64,000 nt of DNA from Bog-756 sp963713625 (lineage in GTDB: Bacteria; Actinomycetota; Acidimicrobiia; Acidimicrobiales; RAAP-2). The stretch is taken from contig CAVQMN010000011.1 of assembly GCA_963713625.1 (NCBI GenBank), positions 310,001 through 374,000 on the forward strand, read 5' to 3'. The notes below the pieces were generated by a model. It worked only from the letters and a program-made list of their open reading frames with translations, searched no databases and was not told the DNA's origin. Both the position numbers and the translations under genes were made by a program. Shown in pieces: positions 48,622 through 58,152 of the stretch. Each line of letters begins with the position of its first letter. The first letter of the stretch is position 1.

Positions 48622-49551
48622 ATGCACGCAGTCGGTCCGGTGGCGGCGATCGATTGTGGGACGAACTCCACCAGGCTGTTTATCGTTGACGCCCAAGGCA
48701 GGCCCCTCGAGCGTCTGATGCGGATCACCAGGCTGGGGGAGGGTGTCGACGCCACTGGAGAGCTCTCGGCCGATGCCATGGATCGTTGCCTGGCCGTGCT
48801 GTCGGAGTTCCGCAAGGTCATGGATGGGTTGCGGGTGGTCCGGAGCCGGTTGGTGGCCACCTCGGCGGCCCGGGATGCCTCGAACGGCGATGAATTCCTC
48901 AGGGCCGCCGGTGAAATGACCGGCGTGACGCCCGAGTTGCTCGAAGGGACTGAAGAGGCGAGGTTGTCGATGGCCGGCGCCGTCTCCGACCTCGATCCCA
49001 AGGGTGGTCCCTTTTTGATTCTGGACATCGGCGGGGGCTCGACGGAGCTGGTGACTGGATCGGGTCCCGACGACCCGATGCTGGCCGCCGTGTCGATGCA
49101 GATCGGGTGCGTTCGGGTCACCGAGCGGTTCTTGAGGTCGGATCCGCCGTCACCCGAGGAGTTGGGCCGAGCCGAGTCGGCGGTGGCCGAGCTCTTGGAC
49201 ACAACCATCGCCGACGAGCCGCGACTCTTGACCGCGCGCCAGCTGGTGGGGTTGGCCGGGACGGTCACCACGCTGGCATCCCTGCAGATGGGATTGGACG
49301 ACTACGACCGAGACCGCATCCACCATTCGGTGCTGACGGCCGACGAGGTCCACCTCTGGTACGGGACGTTGGCCGCAGAGGTCACCCAGGCTCGGCTCGA
49401 CCGAGCCGGCATGGTGGAGGGTCGGGAGGATGTGATCGTGGGAGGTGCCCTGATCCTCGACCAGGTGATGAGCCGCTTCGGCTTCGGGGACTGTCTGGTG
49501 TCGGAGGCCGACATCCTCGACGGGATGGTGGCCGGGCTGCTCGAGGGCTGA
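48622..49551 (+). CDS. ppx: Ppx/GppA family exopolyphosphatase
   Basis: Removes terminal phosphate from polyphosphate or hydrolyses pppGpp. 309 residues. The ASKHA phosphate-1 loop is AAIDCGTNSTRLFIVD, the second loop FLILDIGGGSTELVTG, and the catalytic Glu lies in LEGTEEARLSM. It lacks the C-terminal HD-type extension of long PPX, as do the short actinobacterial PPX1 proteins. Last gene of the eno-ftsB-DUF501-ppx block. Confidence 0.93.
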   Translation: MHAVGPVAAIDCGTNSTRLFIVDAQGRPLERLMRITRLGEGVDATGELSADAMDRCLAVLSEFRKVMDGLRVVRSRLVATSAARDASNGDEFLRAAGEMTGVTPELLEGTEEARLSMAGAVSDLDPKGGPFLILDIGGGSTELVTGSGPDDPMLAAVSMQIGCVRVTERFLRSDPPSPEELGRAESAVAELLDTTIADEPRLLTARQLVGLAGTVTTLASLQMGLDDYDRDRIHHSVLTADEVHLWYGTLAAEVTQARLDRAGMVEGREDVIVGGALILDQVMSRFGFGDCLVSEADILDGMVAGLLEG

Positions 49552-49917
49552 CCGCGGCACCGCCGCCGAGAGGTGACACCCGGCCGGTGGCACCCGAGCC
49601 GGGACCCGTCGATCTGTGACTCGCTCATCGGAACGGACCGCCAGGTCGGTCGGCTGCCGACAAGGACTTCGGCGTCGATGGCCGGCAACCACTGGTCTGG
49701 CCACTGCGTTCATCACCGGACAGACCGCAATCCGGAGCACTCGGTCGTAGTACCGTGACCCGCCATGGTCTCGCCGGTCCGGCACCGCCGCGGGACTCGG
49801 ATTCCGGCGCCGCTGGCTCTCCGCCCTTCGATCCCTGCCCTGGAACGCCAATTGATGGAAGATAAACTGTCCCCAATGGCGGTCGCTGAGAGCCGTAACC
49901 CTACCCTGGGAGTGCAC

Positions 49918-51165
49918 ATGCTTGATGTCGATGGCCAGGTGATATCGGCCGACGTCCTGGTCGAGAGGATCGAGCATCTCCTCGAGGCCGTCCACTCCGG
50001 GGCCCAGACGCCCGGCGCATCCTCGCCGAACCAACCGGTGGCCGCGACCCCCATGGACGTTCCCATCCACGAGATGCGGGTGCTCCACGGGCAGATGCGC
50101 CCTCCCGAAATCGGCGCAGCCGGGGGTTTCAGCGGCCGGGTGGGCGGGGTGCTGAAGCGGGCCATCCGGAGGGCCACCAGCTGGTACGTCGAGCCCCGAT
50201 GGATCCTCCAGCAGCAGCTCGACGGCGAGTCGATCGAATTCTCGGCCCTGGCCTACAACTCGGTCTACCGCATCGACAACGAGCTCGATGAGATCCGCCG
50301 GCAGATCGCCCGGCTCAAGATGCAGCTGGTCACGGCGATGGAGCGGACGAACAGGGTTCGCCGCGAGCTCACCGGTGTGCTGGAGGAGCTGGCCGGGCAG
50401 AGCGAGATGCTCGGACAGACCGCCCTGCAGTCCGATGTGCGTCCGCTGGCCAAGGAGCTCACGTCCATCCTCGACCGGCTGGGAGCGGTCGGGACGGCGG
50501 GCGCCGACATCGACTATGTCGAGTTCCAGGACAGGTTCCGGGGAGACACGGACGACCTCCGGGCGTCGCAAGCGCGCTATCTGCGGCACTTCCAACCGAG
50601 CTCGGTGGCGGGGCGGATTGTCGACATCGGCTGCGGTCGGGGGGAAATGCTGTCCCTGCTGGCCGAGGCCGGTCACGAGGTCATGGGCGTCGACACCGAC
50701 CCGGACATGGTCGAGGCCTGCAACGCCCGGGGCCTTCCCGCCGTCGTCGATGACGGGAGCCACTTCCTGTCGCGGATTGATGACGACACACTGAAGGGAA
50801 TCTTCTGCGCCCAGGTCGTCGAGCACTTGATCACGCCGGAACTCGAGCGGCTGATCGTACTGTCCCGGGAGAAGCTCCAACCGGGTGGGATCCTGGTCGT
50901 CGAGACGATAAACCCGCGCAGCTCGTACGCACTCGGGAACCATTTCTACGCCGACACGTCACACGTCCGACCCGTCCACCCTGAGACGCTGCGCTATATC
51001 TGCGAGCAGGCTGGTTTCACCTCCGTCGATCTCGAGGAGCGCTCACCCCATCCCCTGCTCGGACTGACCGACGGACTTCCCGACGGTCCCGTCGGGGAGG
51101 CGGTGGCGGCACTGCTCGAGAACGTCTTCGGGCATCAGGACTACGTGATCGTCGCCACCAAGTGA
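49918..51165 (+). CDS. coiled-coil SAM-dependent methyltransferase, glycan-locus type
   Basis: About 415 residues from ATG 49918 (GGGAG five bases upstream); an ATG at 49765 adds 51 low-complexity residues. Residues about 105-215 are helical and heptad-like (LDEIRRQIARLKMQLVTAME; TNRVRRELTGVLEELAG). A class I methyltransferase follows: motif I IVDIGCGRGEMLSLLAEAG, acidic residue in GVDTDPDMV, and FCAQVVEHL. A conserved NPRSSYALGNHFYADTSH segment is near the end. The GTGA overlap with the triple glycosyltransferase gene links them. A WbdD-like role (capping or length control of a glycan) is an inference from layout; no kinase domain is present. Confidence 0.82.
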   Translation: MLDVDGQVISADVLVERIEHLLEAVHSGAQTPGASSPNQPVAATPMDVPIHEMRVLHGQMRPPEIGAAGGFSGRVGGVLKRAIRRATSWYVEPRWILQQQLDGESIEFSALAYNSVYRIDNELDEIRRQIARLKMQLVTAMERTNRVRRELTGVLEELAGQSEMLGQTALQSDVRPLAKELTSILDRLGAVGTAGADIDYVEFQDRFRGDTDDLRASQARYLRHFQPSSVAGRIVDIGCGRGEMLSLLAEAGHEVMGVDTDPDMVEACNARGLPAVVDDGSHFLSRIDDDTLKGIFCAQVVEHLITPELERLIVLSREKLQPGGILVVETINPRSSYALGNHFYADTSHVRPVHPETLRYICEQAGFTSVDLEERSPHPLLGLTDGLPDGPVGEAVAALLENVFGHQDYVIVATK

Positions 51166-54100
51166 TCGAGTACCGGGCGGTCCACCAGTTCCACTCCGGA
51201 ACGGCGGCCGGGGATGCCATCACCAATCAGATGCTCCATCTGCAGCGTCTGCTGCGCGAACTGGGATTCGAATCCGAGATCTTCGCCCAGTACATCGCGC
51301 CGGCCCTGCACGACCGCATCCGCCCGGTGCACGGCTACCAGGGCTCGGAAGCCGAGCTCCTGTTGTTTCACCACTCGATGGGGCACGACGCGTTTGACGA
51401 CGTCATCGCGCTTCCCAACGACATCGTGACCGTCTACCACAACGTCACGCCGGAGCGGTACTTCCAGGACGAGACCAACCGCCGCCACATCCGGCTCGGA
51501 CGTGAACAGCTGGCGGCGCTGGCTCGGCGTTCGCTCTTCGGGGTCGCCGTCTCCAATTTCAACCGGCGGGAGATGCTGGCCGCCGGATTCCGTCGGGTCG
51601 AGGTGCTGCCGGTCCGAACCGACTTCAGCGAGTTCGCCGAGGGGGCTGACGGGACCGAGGTCGTCGGCGGACGATCCAACGATTGGCTCTACGTCGGGCG
51701 TGTCGTCGGGAACAAGTGCCAGCGCGATCTGGTCACCGCTTTCGCCCACTACCACCGGACCTTCGATCCCGATGCACGCCTTCTGCTGGTTGGCGACGAT
51801 TCGCTCACCGAGTATGTGGACGAGGTCAGGTCCGAGGCTGAACGGCTGGGAGTGGCGGACCAGGTGACCATCATGGGCAAGCTCTCCGACAGGCTCCTCA
51901 GGTCGGCGTTCGCCAGCGCCGGGGTCTTCGTCTCGGTGAGCGAGCACGAGGGATTCGGCGTGCCGATCCTCGAGGCCATGGCGGCCGGGATGCCGGTGGT
52001 CGCCTATGGAGCCGCGGCCATACCCGAGACGATGAGCGGGGCCGGCGTCCTCCTGCACACCAAGGACCCTGCCGTGGTGGCGGCTGCGGTGCAGGCCGTC
52101 CAATCCGATCCCGACTTCCGCCAACGACTCATCGACCGCCAGCTGGTACGGGTCGAACAGGTCCGTGGATTCGACACCCGGGCTCTGCTCCGTCGGGTCG
52201 TCGATCGGGCCTCGGGTGTGGCCGTCCCCCTCGAGATCCAGATCCAGGGACCGTTCGAGACCAGTTACAGCCTGGCCGTGGTCAACCGGCGCCTGGCTGT
52301 TGGATTGGATCGATCGCCCGACCAGTCGGTCTCCATCTATGCCACGGAAGGTCCGGGGGACTACGAGCCGGCCAAGGAAGACCTCGAACTGCATCCGGAG
52401 GCCGCCGCCCTGTTCGAGCGGTCCAAGGACGTCCCGTTCCCCGATGTGGTCATCCGTCAGATGTACCCGCCCCGGGTGATCGACACTCCCGGCGGGATTA
52501 CCTGCGAGTACTTCGGCTGGGAGGAGAGCCGGGTCCCCGACGAGGTGGTGGCGGACTTCAATCGTTATCTGGATGGTGTCGGGGTGATGTCCGTCTTCGT
52601 GCGGGACGTACTCCGGGACTGCGGGGTCGACATTCCCATACGGGTGGTGGGCGTCGGGGTCGAAGCTCCCGACCCTGACGCCACGGTCGACGCCCCGGAA
52701 CTGGCCGACCTCCGGGGATGCACCTTCCTCCACATCAGTTCGGCCTTCCCGCGCAAAGGGGTGGATGTGCTCCTCGAGGCGTACTTCGATGCCTTCGACG
52801 GCCGGAGCGACGTCTCCCTGATCCTCAAGACATTCCCCAATCCGCACAATCAGGTGGCGGAGATCCTGGAACGCCTGCGGGCCTCCCACCCGAATCCACC
52901 GGACGTGCGGTGGATCGACCGGGATCTGGAAGACCGCGAGATCGAGGCGCTGTACGGACTGGCGGCCTGCTACGTCCATCCGGCGCGGGGTGAGGGATTC
53001 GGCCTGCCGGTGGCCGAGGCCATGGCCGCCGGAGTGCCGGTCATCAGTGTCGCCTACTCCGGACTGGCCGATTTTGTCTCCGAGGACACGGCGGTCACCA
53101 TCCCCTACACGCTCGAAGAAGCCCAGACCCATCTCGACTTGGACAACTCGGTGTGGGCCGAGCCGGACCGGGGCGCACTGGCCCTCGAACTGCGGCGTCT
53201 GGCCGACGACCCCGACGGTCCGGCGGTCAGACGACGGGTGCAGGCGGCCCGCCAGTTGATCACCACCCGGTTCTCCTGGGACGAATCCGTCCGGCGGTGG
53301 GAGGAGTTCATCTCCGATCTGGAGGACTCGACGGCGGTGCAACGGGTGGCCATGGTCACGACCTGGAATTCACGATGTGGCATCGCCGAAAACACCCGGT
53401 ACATCGTGGACCACTCGGGCCACGTCTTCGAGTTCGACCTGTTCGCAGACGTCGATGCCACGATCATCGATCCGGTGGTCGACCTGGGCGTGAGCCGCAC
53501 CTGGAAGGACCGCTGGACCCCCGATCTGTCGGGGCTGGAGGACGCGCTCCGACTGACCGACGCCGAAGTGCTGCACGTGCAGTTCAACTTCGGGTTCTTC
53601 GAGTTCCAGCGGATGGCAGACCTCATCGAACGTCAGCTGGAGCGGCGCGGGGTGGTGGTCACCCTGCACCGGACCCGCGACTACGACGACCGGGGCGAGC
53701 TGCTCTCGCTCCGCCAGATCGCGTCGACCTTGGCCAAGGTCGATCGACTGATCGTCCATCAGGAGTCCGACGCCCGATTTCTGGCCGAGATGGGCCTGGA
53801 GGAGAATGTGTCCGTGGTGCCGATCGGTGCCTCCGCCCCGCCGGACCTCTCGCCGTCCGAGGTGCGGGCCTCGCTCGGGCTCGGGACCCGCCCGGTGGTC
53901 GGCACCTTCGGGTTCCTGCTGCCCCACAAGGGCACCCTCGAGCTGGTCAAGGCCCTCGATCCGCTGCGGGCCGAGTTTCCCGATCTCCTCCTCCTGGCTC
54001 TCTGTGCCCGGTACCCGCACGTCGAGTCCAAGGAGTACGAGGAGGAGATCAGGGCCGAAATTGCCGCCCGGGGCATGGAGGACTCGGTGCTCCTGGTCAC

Positions 54101-54494
54101 CGAGTACCTGTCCGATGATGTGGCCCGTGCCTTGCTGCGGGGGACCGACGTGATCGTGCTCCCGTACCAGGAGACAGGGGAGTCGTCGAGTGCCGCCCTC
54201 CGGTTCATCCTGCCCCTCGGGCGACCGGTCGTGGTCACCGATTCCCCGATCTTCACCGATTCGCGAGAGGCCCTCCTGGTGGTCAACGGTGATCACAGCA
54301 GCATCGAAGACGGGGTCCGGCGGGTTCTGATGGACGCCGACCTCCAGCGCGACCTGGCCAATCGGTCGGCCATGGCGGCACGACGGTTCCGCTGGCCCCG
54401 AGTGGTGGCCGACCATCGGGAGATCTACTCGGCGGCCAAGCGGGCAGGACGGGACCGCCGACGGTCCAGGGCCCCGGCCCGTCTCTCGTCCTGA
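51162..54494 (+). CDS. triple-domain GT4-type glycosyltransferase
   Basis: 1,110 residues made of three consecutive GT-B glycosyltransferase units. Unit 1 (about 1-350) has the EX7E motif in EGFGVPILEAMAAGMPVV. Unit 2 (about 365-725) has EGFGLPVAEAMAAGVPVI and an unusual IQGPFETSYSLAVVNRRLA opening. Unit 3 (about 730-1,090) starts VAMVTTWNSRCGIAENTRYI and has a weaker donor-site motif, without a clear second Glu. Such enzymes make several linkages of a repeating glycan (WbdA-type). Cytosolic, no membrane segment. GTG at 51162 overlaps the methyltransferase stop. Confidence 0.85.
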   Translation: MIEYRAVHQFHSGTAAGDAITNQMLHLQRLLRELGFESEIFAQYIAPALHDRIRPVHGYQGSEAELLLFHHSMGHDAFDDVIALPNDIVTVYHNVTPERYFQDETNRRHIRLGREQLAALARRSLFGVAVSNFNRREMLAAGFRRVEVLPVRTDFSEFAEGADGTEVVGGRSNDWLYVGRVVGNKCQRDLVTAFAHYHRTFDPDARLLLVGDDSLTEYVDEVRSEAERLGVADQVTIMGKLSDRLLRSAFASAGVFVSVSEHEGFGVPILEAMAAGMPVVAYGAAAIPETMSGAGVLLHTKDPAVVAAAVQAVQSDPDFRQRLIDRQLVRVEQVRGFDTRALLRRVVDRASGVAVPLEIQIQGPFETSYSLAVVNRRLAVGLDRSPDQSVSIYATEGPGDYEPAKEDLELHPEAAALFERSKDVPFPDVVIRQMYPPRVIDTPGGITCEYFGWEESRVPDEVVADFNRYLDGVGVMSVFVRDVLRDCGVDIPIRVVGVGVEAPDPDATVDAPELADLRGCTFLHISSAFPRKGVDVLLEAYFDAFDGRSDVSLILKTFPNPHNQVAEILERLRASHPNPPDVRWIDRDLEDREIEALYGLAACYVHPARGEGFGLPVAEAMAAGVPVISVAYSGLADFVSEDTAVTIPYTLEEAQTHLDLDNSVWAEPDRGALALELRRLADDPDGPAVRRRVQAARQLITTRFSWDESVRRWEEFISDLEDSTAVQRVAMVTTWNSRCGIAENTRYIVDHSGHVFEFDLFADVDATIIDPVVDLGVSRTWKDRWTPDLSGLEDALRLTDAEVLHVQFNFGFFEFQRMADLIERQLERRGVVVTLHRTRDYDDRGELLSLRQIASTLAKVDRLIVHQESDARFLAEMGLEENVSVVPIGASAPPDLSPSEVRASLGLGTRPVVGTFGFLLPHKGTLELVKALDPLRAEFPDLLLLALCARYPHVESKEYEEEIRAEIAARGMEDSVLLVTEYLSDDVARALLRGTDVIVLPYQETGESSSAALRFILPLGRPVVVTDSPIFTDSREALLVVNGDHSSIEDGVRRVLMDADLQRDLANRSAMAARRFRWPRVVADHREIYSAAKRAGRDRRRSRAPARLSS

Positions 54495-54748
54495 ACCCTT
54501 GCCCACCCGTCCATGCTCTGTCCGGCCCGGCCTGCCGCCCATGCTCCGGCCCGGCCCCTCGACGGGTCCCCGGTCGCAGTGAACGGGTCCCGGCCCGGTA
54601 CGTGCGCCCGGATCTCGGCCCCGGTGCGGCCGGACCGGCAGCGGATTCGCATCGGCAATCGGTGATCGGGCACGATGCCCTCGTGGAATTGACGAATTGT
54701 GAACCCACGGGCGGTCCCGTTTGCGACCTGTTCCTCACGGAGGTAGGC

Positions 54749-54763
54749 ATGGGCGGATCATGA
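54749..54763 (+). CDS. possible 4-codon upstream ORF (MGGS)
   Basis: ATG 54749 follows GGAGG by five bases and reads Met-Gly-Gly-Ser-stop. The TGA (54761-54763) overlaps the ATG of the GNAT gene at 54760. It would couple initiation at the GNAT start to a ribosome loaded at the strong upstream site. Translation is not proven. Confidence 0.35.
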   Translation: MGGS

Positions 54764-55386
54764 TCCGTCACACCCCCGCCCCGGTCGTCCGCTCCCTCGA
54801 GCTCTCCGGACTTCGGGTCCGCCTGGTTACTCTGGTCGACAGCGACTACGAGGCGTGGTTCGAGGTCCGCGATCGATGCCGTGACTGGCTGGTTCCCTGG
54901 GAGCCCCGTTCGAAGGGGGCGCCACTGGCCCCCGAGGACTCGGCCAGCTTCGCCGCCCGGTGCGGCATGCGGGAGCGCGAACGACAGCTCGGCAGCGGCT
55001 TCGGCTTCGGCATCTTCTACGAGGGCCGGTTCACCGGCGAGGTGACCCTGTCATCGATCCAGCGGGGTCCATTCCAGAACGGGTCCATCGGCTACTGGAT
55101 CGACAAGGAGGCGGCGGGCCAGGGCCTGATACCCGAGGCCGTCGTGGTGATCCTCAAGTTCGCCTTCGAGACGCTCCGGCTGCACCGGATCGAAGTCGCC
55201 ATCATCCCCCGGAACCGGCCCAGCCGGCGGGTGGTCGAGAAGCTGGGCATGCGCTCCGAAGGGGTGGCGCTGGGGTTTCTGGAGATCAATGGCGAGTGGG
55301 AGGACCATGTCCGCTACGCCATGACGGCAGAGGAGTGGGCGGTGCAGCGGCGCCACCTGGTGCCCCGGTGGATCGGGAGCGAGTAA
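54760..55386 (+). CDS. GNAT family N-acetyltransferase (RimJ/RimL-like)
   Basis: A 208-residue acetyl-CoA-dependent acetyltransferase. SLELSGLRVRLVTLVDSDYE opens the fold; the acetyl-CoA region is IGYWIDKEAAGQGLIPEAV, where the Q/RxxGxG/A loop reads AGQG; and IEVAIIPRNRPSRRVVEKLG is the RimJ-type signature. These enzymes usually acetylate protein N-termini (for example ribosomal proteins) or small amines. Start ATG 54760 was chosen; a TTG at 54721 is in frame but lacks a binding site. Confidence 0.9.
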   Translation: MIRHTPAPVVRSLELSGLRVRLVTLVDSDYEAWFEVRDRCRDWLVPWEPRSKGAPLAPEDSASFAARCGMRERERQLGSGFGFGIFYEGRFTGEVTLSSIQRGPFQNGSIGYWIDKEAAGQGLIPEAVVVILKFAFETLRLHRIEVAIIPRNRPSRRVVEKLGMRSEGVALGFLEINGEWEDHVRYAMTAEEWAVQRRHLVPRWIGSE

Positions 55387-55580
55387 CCCCGTACCGCTTT
55401 GACCTGCATGAATGCCCCGTCGGACGGCGGCCTGAGCCCGACCCCGACCTGGCCTGAAGGCTCGACAGAGCGTGCCGTGACCTCGGTGGCCGGTCCCGCA
55501 GGCCGTCCTCCGGCCTTTCCCTGTGGCGAATTGCCGAATACGCTGTACGCAGGTCGTTGGTGGACTACGGGGGGATTGAC

Positions 55581-57011
55581 GTGACATCAGTCGCAAAGAA
55601 GAGGATCGGTATTCTCGTCGTCGCCTATAACGCGGCGACGACGCTGGCCAAGGTGCTCGACCGCATCCCGGCGGAGATCCGGTCGGACATCGAAGAGGTC
55701 ATCGTCAGCGACGACCACAGCCAGGACTCGACGTACCTGGTCGGCCTGGGTTACCAGCAGGTCTCGGACCTCCCGATCACCCTGATCAGGCAGCCCAAAA
55801 ACCTGGGCTACGGCGGCAATCAGAAGGCCGGATACGACCTGGCCATCGAGCACGGCCTCGACATCGTGGTCATGCTGCACGGGGACGGGCAGTATGCGCC
55901 GGAGTCGCTGCCCGACATCGTGGCACCGCTGCTGGCCGGAGAAGCCGACGCCGTCTTCGGCTCCCGCATCATGATCAAGGGCGCGGCGCGCCGGGGCGGG
56001 ATGCCGCTCTACAAGTATGTGGGGAACCGGATCCTGTCCCGATTCGAGAACGCCGCCCTCGGCACCCAGTTGACCGAATTCCACTCCGGATACCGGGCCT
56101 ACTCGGTGGCCGCCCTCAAGCAGCTCCCGTTCGAGCGGAACTCTGACGGCTTCAACTTCGACACCCAGATCATCATCCAGCTCCACGATGCGGGGATGCG
56201 GATCGCCGAGGTGCCCATCCCCACCTACTACGGCGACGAGATCTGCTATGTCGACGGCATGGGCTATGCCGCCGACGTCACCAAGGATGTCATGGCCTAC
56301 CGGATGCAAAAGGCCGGCTTCGGCGACGGGAGTCGCATCGCCCTCAACGAGGAGTACCAGCTCAAGCCCAGCGAGGACAGCTCGCACGGGCGTATCTCCA
56401 CCCTCCTCAAGTCCCGTCCACCGGGCCGGATCCTCGATCTGGGATGTTCGAGCGGACTGCTGTCCGAACGCCTCCGGGCCATGGGCCACCATGTCACCGG
56501 TGTCGATCTGAACGAGATCGCCGGGGTGAGGGACCGAACCGATGCCTTCTACCGGGCTGATCTCAACGAGGGGATTCCGGCCGAGGTGGGCACCGGGTTC
56601 GATATCGTGCTCGCCGCCGACGTGCTCGAACACCTGGTCAACCCGGGTGCCCTGATGAGGCAGGTGCGGACGCTGTTGGCCCCGGAAGGAACAGCCGTCT
56701 TCTGCGTCCCCAATATCGCCCACTGGTATCCGCGCTTCCGTTCGACCCTCGGGATGTTCGACTACGACCAGCGCGGCATCCTCGACTCCACCCACCTGCG
56801 GTTCTTCACCCGCCGGAGCATCCGGAAGCTGATCGAGCGCCAGGGCTTCACCGTCCGTCGTCTCGAACCGGTCGGACTGCCCCTCGACGCCCTGGGCGTG
56901 GAGGGTGGCAAGGCCCAGTGGCTGCGGCTCGCCGACCACCTGGTGTTGACCATCTGGCCCACGATGTTCGGCTATCAGTTCATCGTCGAGGCCACGCCCA
57001 ACCCCGAGTAA
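55581..57011 (+). CDS. bifunctional GT2 glycosyltransferase - SAM methyltransferase fusion
   Basis: 476 residues from GTG 55581, preceded by ACGGGGGG. Residues about 1-240 are a DPM1-like GT2: ILVVAYNAATTLAKVLDRIP, VSDDHSQDST, the donor-site DGQYAPE (DxQ in place of DxD) and FHSGYRAYSVAAL. Residues about 280-470 are a class I methyltransferase: ILDLGCSSGLLSERLRAMG and VLAADVLEHLVNPGAL. There is no C-terminal membrane anchor. The fusion suggests a sugar or lipid-linked sugar that is transferred and methylated in one unit. Substrate unknown. Confidence 0.87.
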   Translation: MTSVAKKRIGILVVAYNAATTLAKVLDRIPAEIRSDIEEVIVSDDHSQDSTYLVGLGYQQVSDLPITLIRQPKNLGYGGNQKAGYDLAIEHGLDIVVMLHGDGQYAPESLPDIVAPLLAGEADAVFGSRIMIKGAARRGGMPLYKYVGNRILSRFENAALGTQLTEFHSGYRAYSVAALKQLPFERNSDGFNFDTQIIIQLHDAGMRIAEVPIPTYYGDEICYVDGMGYAADVTKDVMAYRMQKAGFGDGSRIALNEEYQLKPSEDSSHGRISTLLKSRPPGRILDLGCSSGLLSERLRAMGHHVTGVDLNEIAGVRDRTDAFYRADLNEGIPAEVGTGFDIVLAADVLEHLVNPGALMRQVRTLLAPEGTAVFCVPNIAHWYPRFRSTLGMFDYDQRGILDSTHLRFFTRRSIRKLIERQGFTVRRLEPVGLPLDALGVEGGKAQWLRLADHLVLTIWPTMFGYQFIVEATPNPE

Positions 57012-57102
57012 CCGTTGAGGCGTCCCCTGCCCGAGGGTCGGGGCCGGGGCCGGGTTGGAGTTCAGGCCGGGGCTGGGGCCCGGCTCCGGGGTCCCGGACC
57101 GC

Positions 57103-58149
57103 TCAACCGTCGATGCCCCGGACCACCGCGGGGGAGTGGCGGAAGAACTGTTCGACGTCCTGTTCGTACCGGTACATCGGTCCGCCCGAGCCGGTGGCCC
57201 GACGCAGGTTGTTGGCCCGGGCAAAACTCTCGACGGCGCCGGCACTCGTGTACCGGTATTCGAACCCGGCCTCGATCAGCCGGGAGGTGTCGACGCCGCG
57301 TCCGTAGCGGGTGAGGCCTTCCATCTCCGGCGGGAACTGGACGATCCCGGCCCGGCGCAGCGGGGCCACAAAGGCACGGGGCCGGAACGGGGGGAGCGGA
57401 AGGAGGTAGCCGTTGCAGATGGAGGCGACCTCGCTCCACGGCAGTTTGCCCGAGCCGGCCACGTTGTAGACGCCCGGGATCCGGTGCCGGGTGGCGTATT
57501 CGAGAGCCCGGACCACGTCGTCTTCTTCGATGAATTGGACCAACGGATCGAAGCCGGCGATACAGGGCAGCAGCCGGCGGCGCAGGTTGTAGCTCACCGG
57601 GGTGATGATGTCGGTTCCGAGCACGTTGGCGAACCGCAGCACCGACACCACCAGGTGCGGGTTGTCCTCGGTGAAGTCCCGCACCAGCGATTCGACCTCG
57701 ATGAGGGAGCGTTCCACCCGGGTCCGGACCGGGCTCTGGCGGCTGTCCTCCTCGCGGAACCAGGCCGGGTCGGTCTCGGCGGAACCGTAGATGTGGGTCG
57801 AGGACTTCACCACGACCTGGCGCACCGAGGATCCGGCCGAGCCGGCGGCGGCCAGGAGGTTCAGGGTCCCGATGACATTGATCTCGTGGAGGGCTCGGGT
57901 GGACACGTTGACCGAGTTGGTCTCGAGGAACGTATGCACGATGGTGTCGACCTGGGTGGCCCGCACGATCCGGCTGAGGATCGAGTACTTCTGGTCGGAG
58001 CGTACGAACTCGGTGCGCTCGAGCGGGACACGGGGCTCATTGGCGCCGAGTCCGAGGATCATCTCGACATCGGCTTCGGCCTCCAGGGCCTGGGCCATGC
58101 GCCCGCCCCAGAAGGTGTCCAGCCCGGTGATCAGGACGCGCCGGCCCAT
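57103..58149 (-). CDS. NAD-dependent epimerase-like SDR protein
   Basis: 348 residues of the extended SDR fold. The N-terminal nucleotide-binding loop VLITGLDTFWGGRM and VVVKSSTHIYGSAETDP are present. The catalytic YxxxK is not: after SRQSP the helix reads VRTRVERSLIEVE without Tyr or the matching Lys. The C-terminal part keeps an epimerase-like substrate domain. In mycobacteria a gene annotated galE2 lies beside an acyltransferase gene in the same way. It may be a non-enzymatic or altered SDR. Start ATG 58149, 3 bases downstream of the acyltransferase stop. Confidence 0.85.
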   Translation of the reverse strand: MGRRVLITGLDTFWGGRMAQALEAEADVEMILGLGANEPRVPLERTEFVRSDQKYSILSRIVRATQVDTIVHTFLETNSVNVSTRALHEINVIGTLNLLAAAGSAGSSVRQVVVKSSTHIYGSAETDPAWFREEDSRQSPVRTRVERSLIEVESLVRDFTEDNPHLVVSVLRFANVLGTDIITPVSYNLRRRLLPCIAGFDPLVQFIEEDDVVRALEYATRHRIPGVYNVAGSGKLPWSEVASICNGYLLPLPPFRPRAFVAPLRRAGIVQFPPEMEGLTRYGRGVDTSRLIEAGFEYRYTSAGAVESFARANNLRRATGSGGPMYRYEQDVEQFFRHSPAVVRGIDG

Positions 58150-58152
58150 GGT

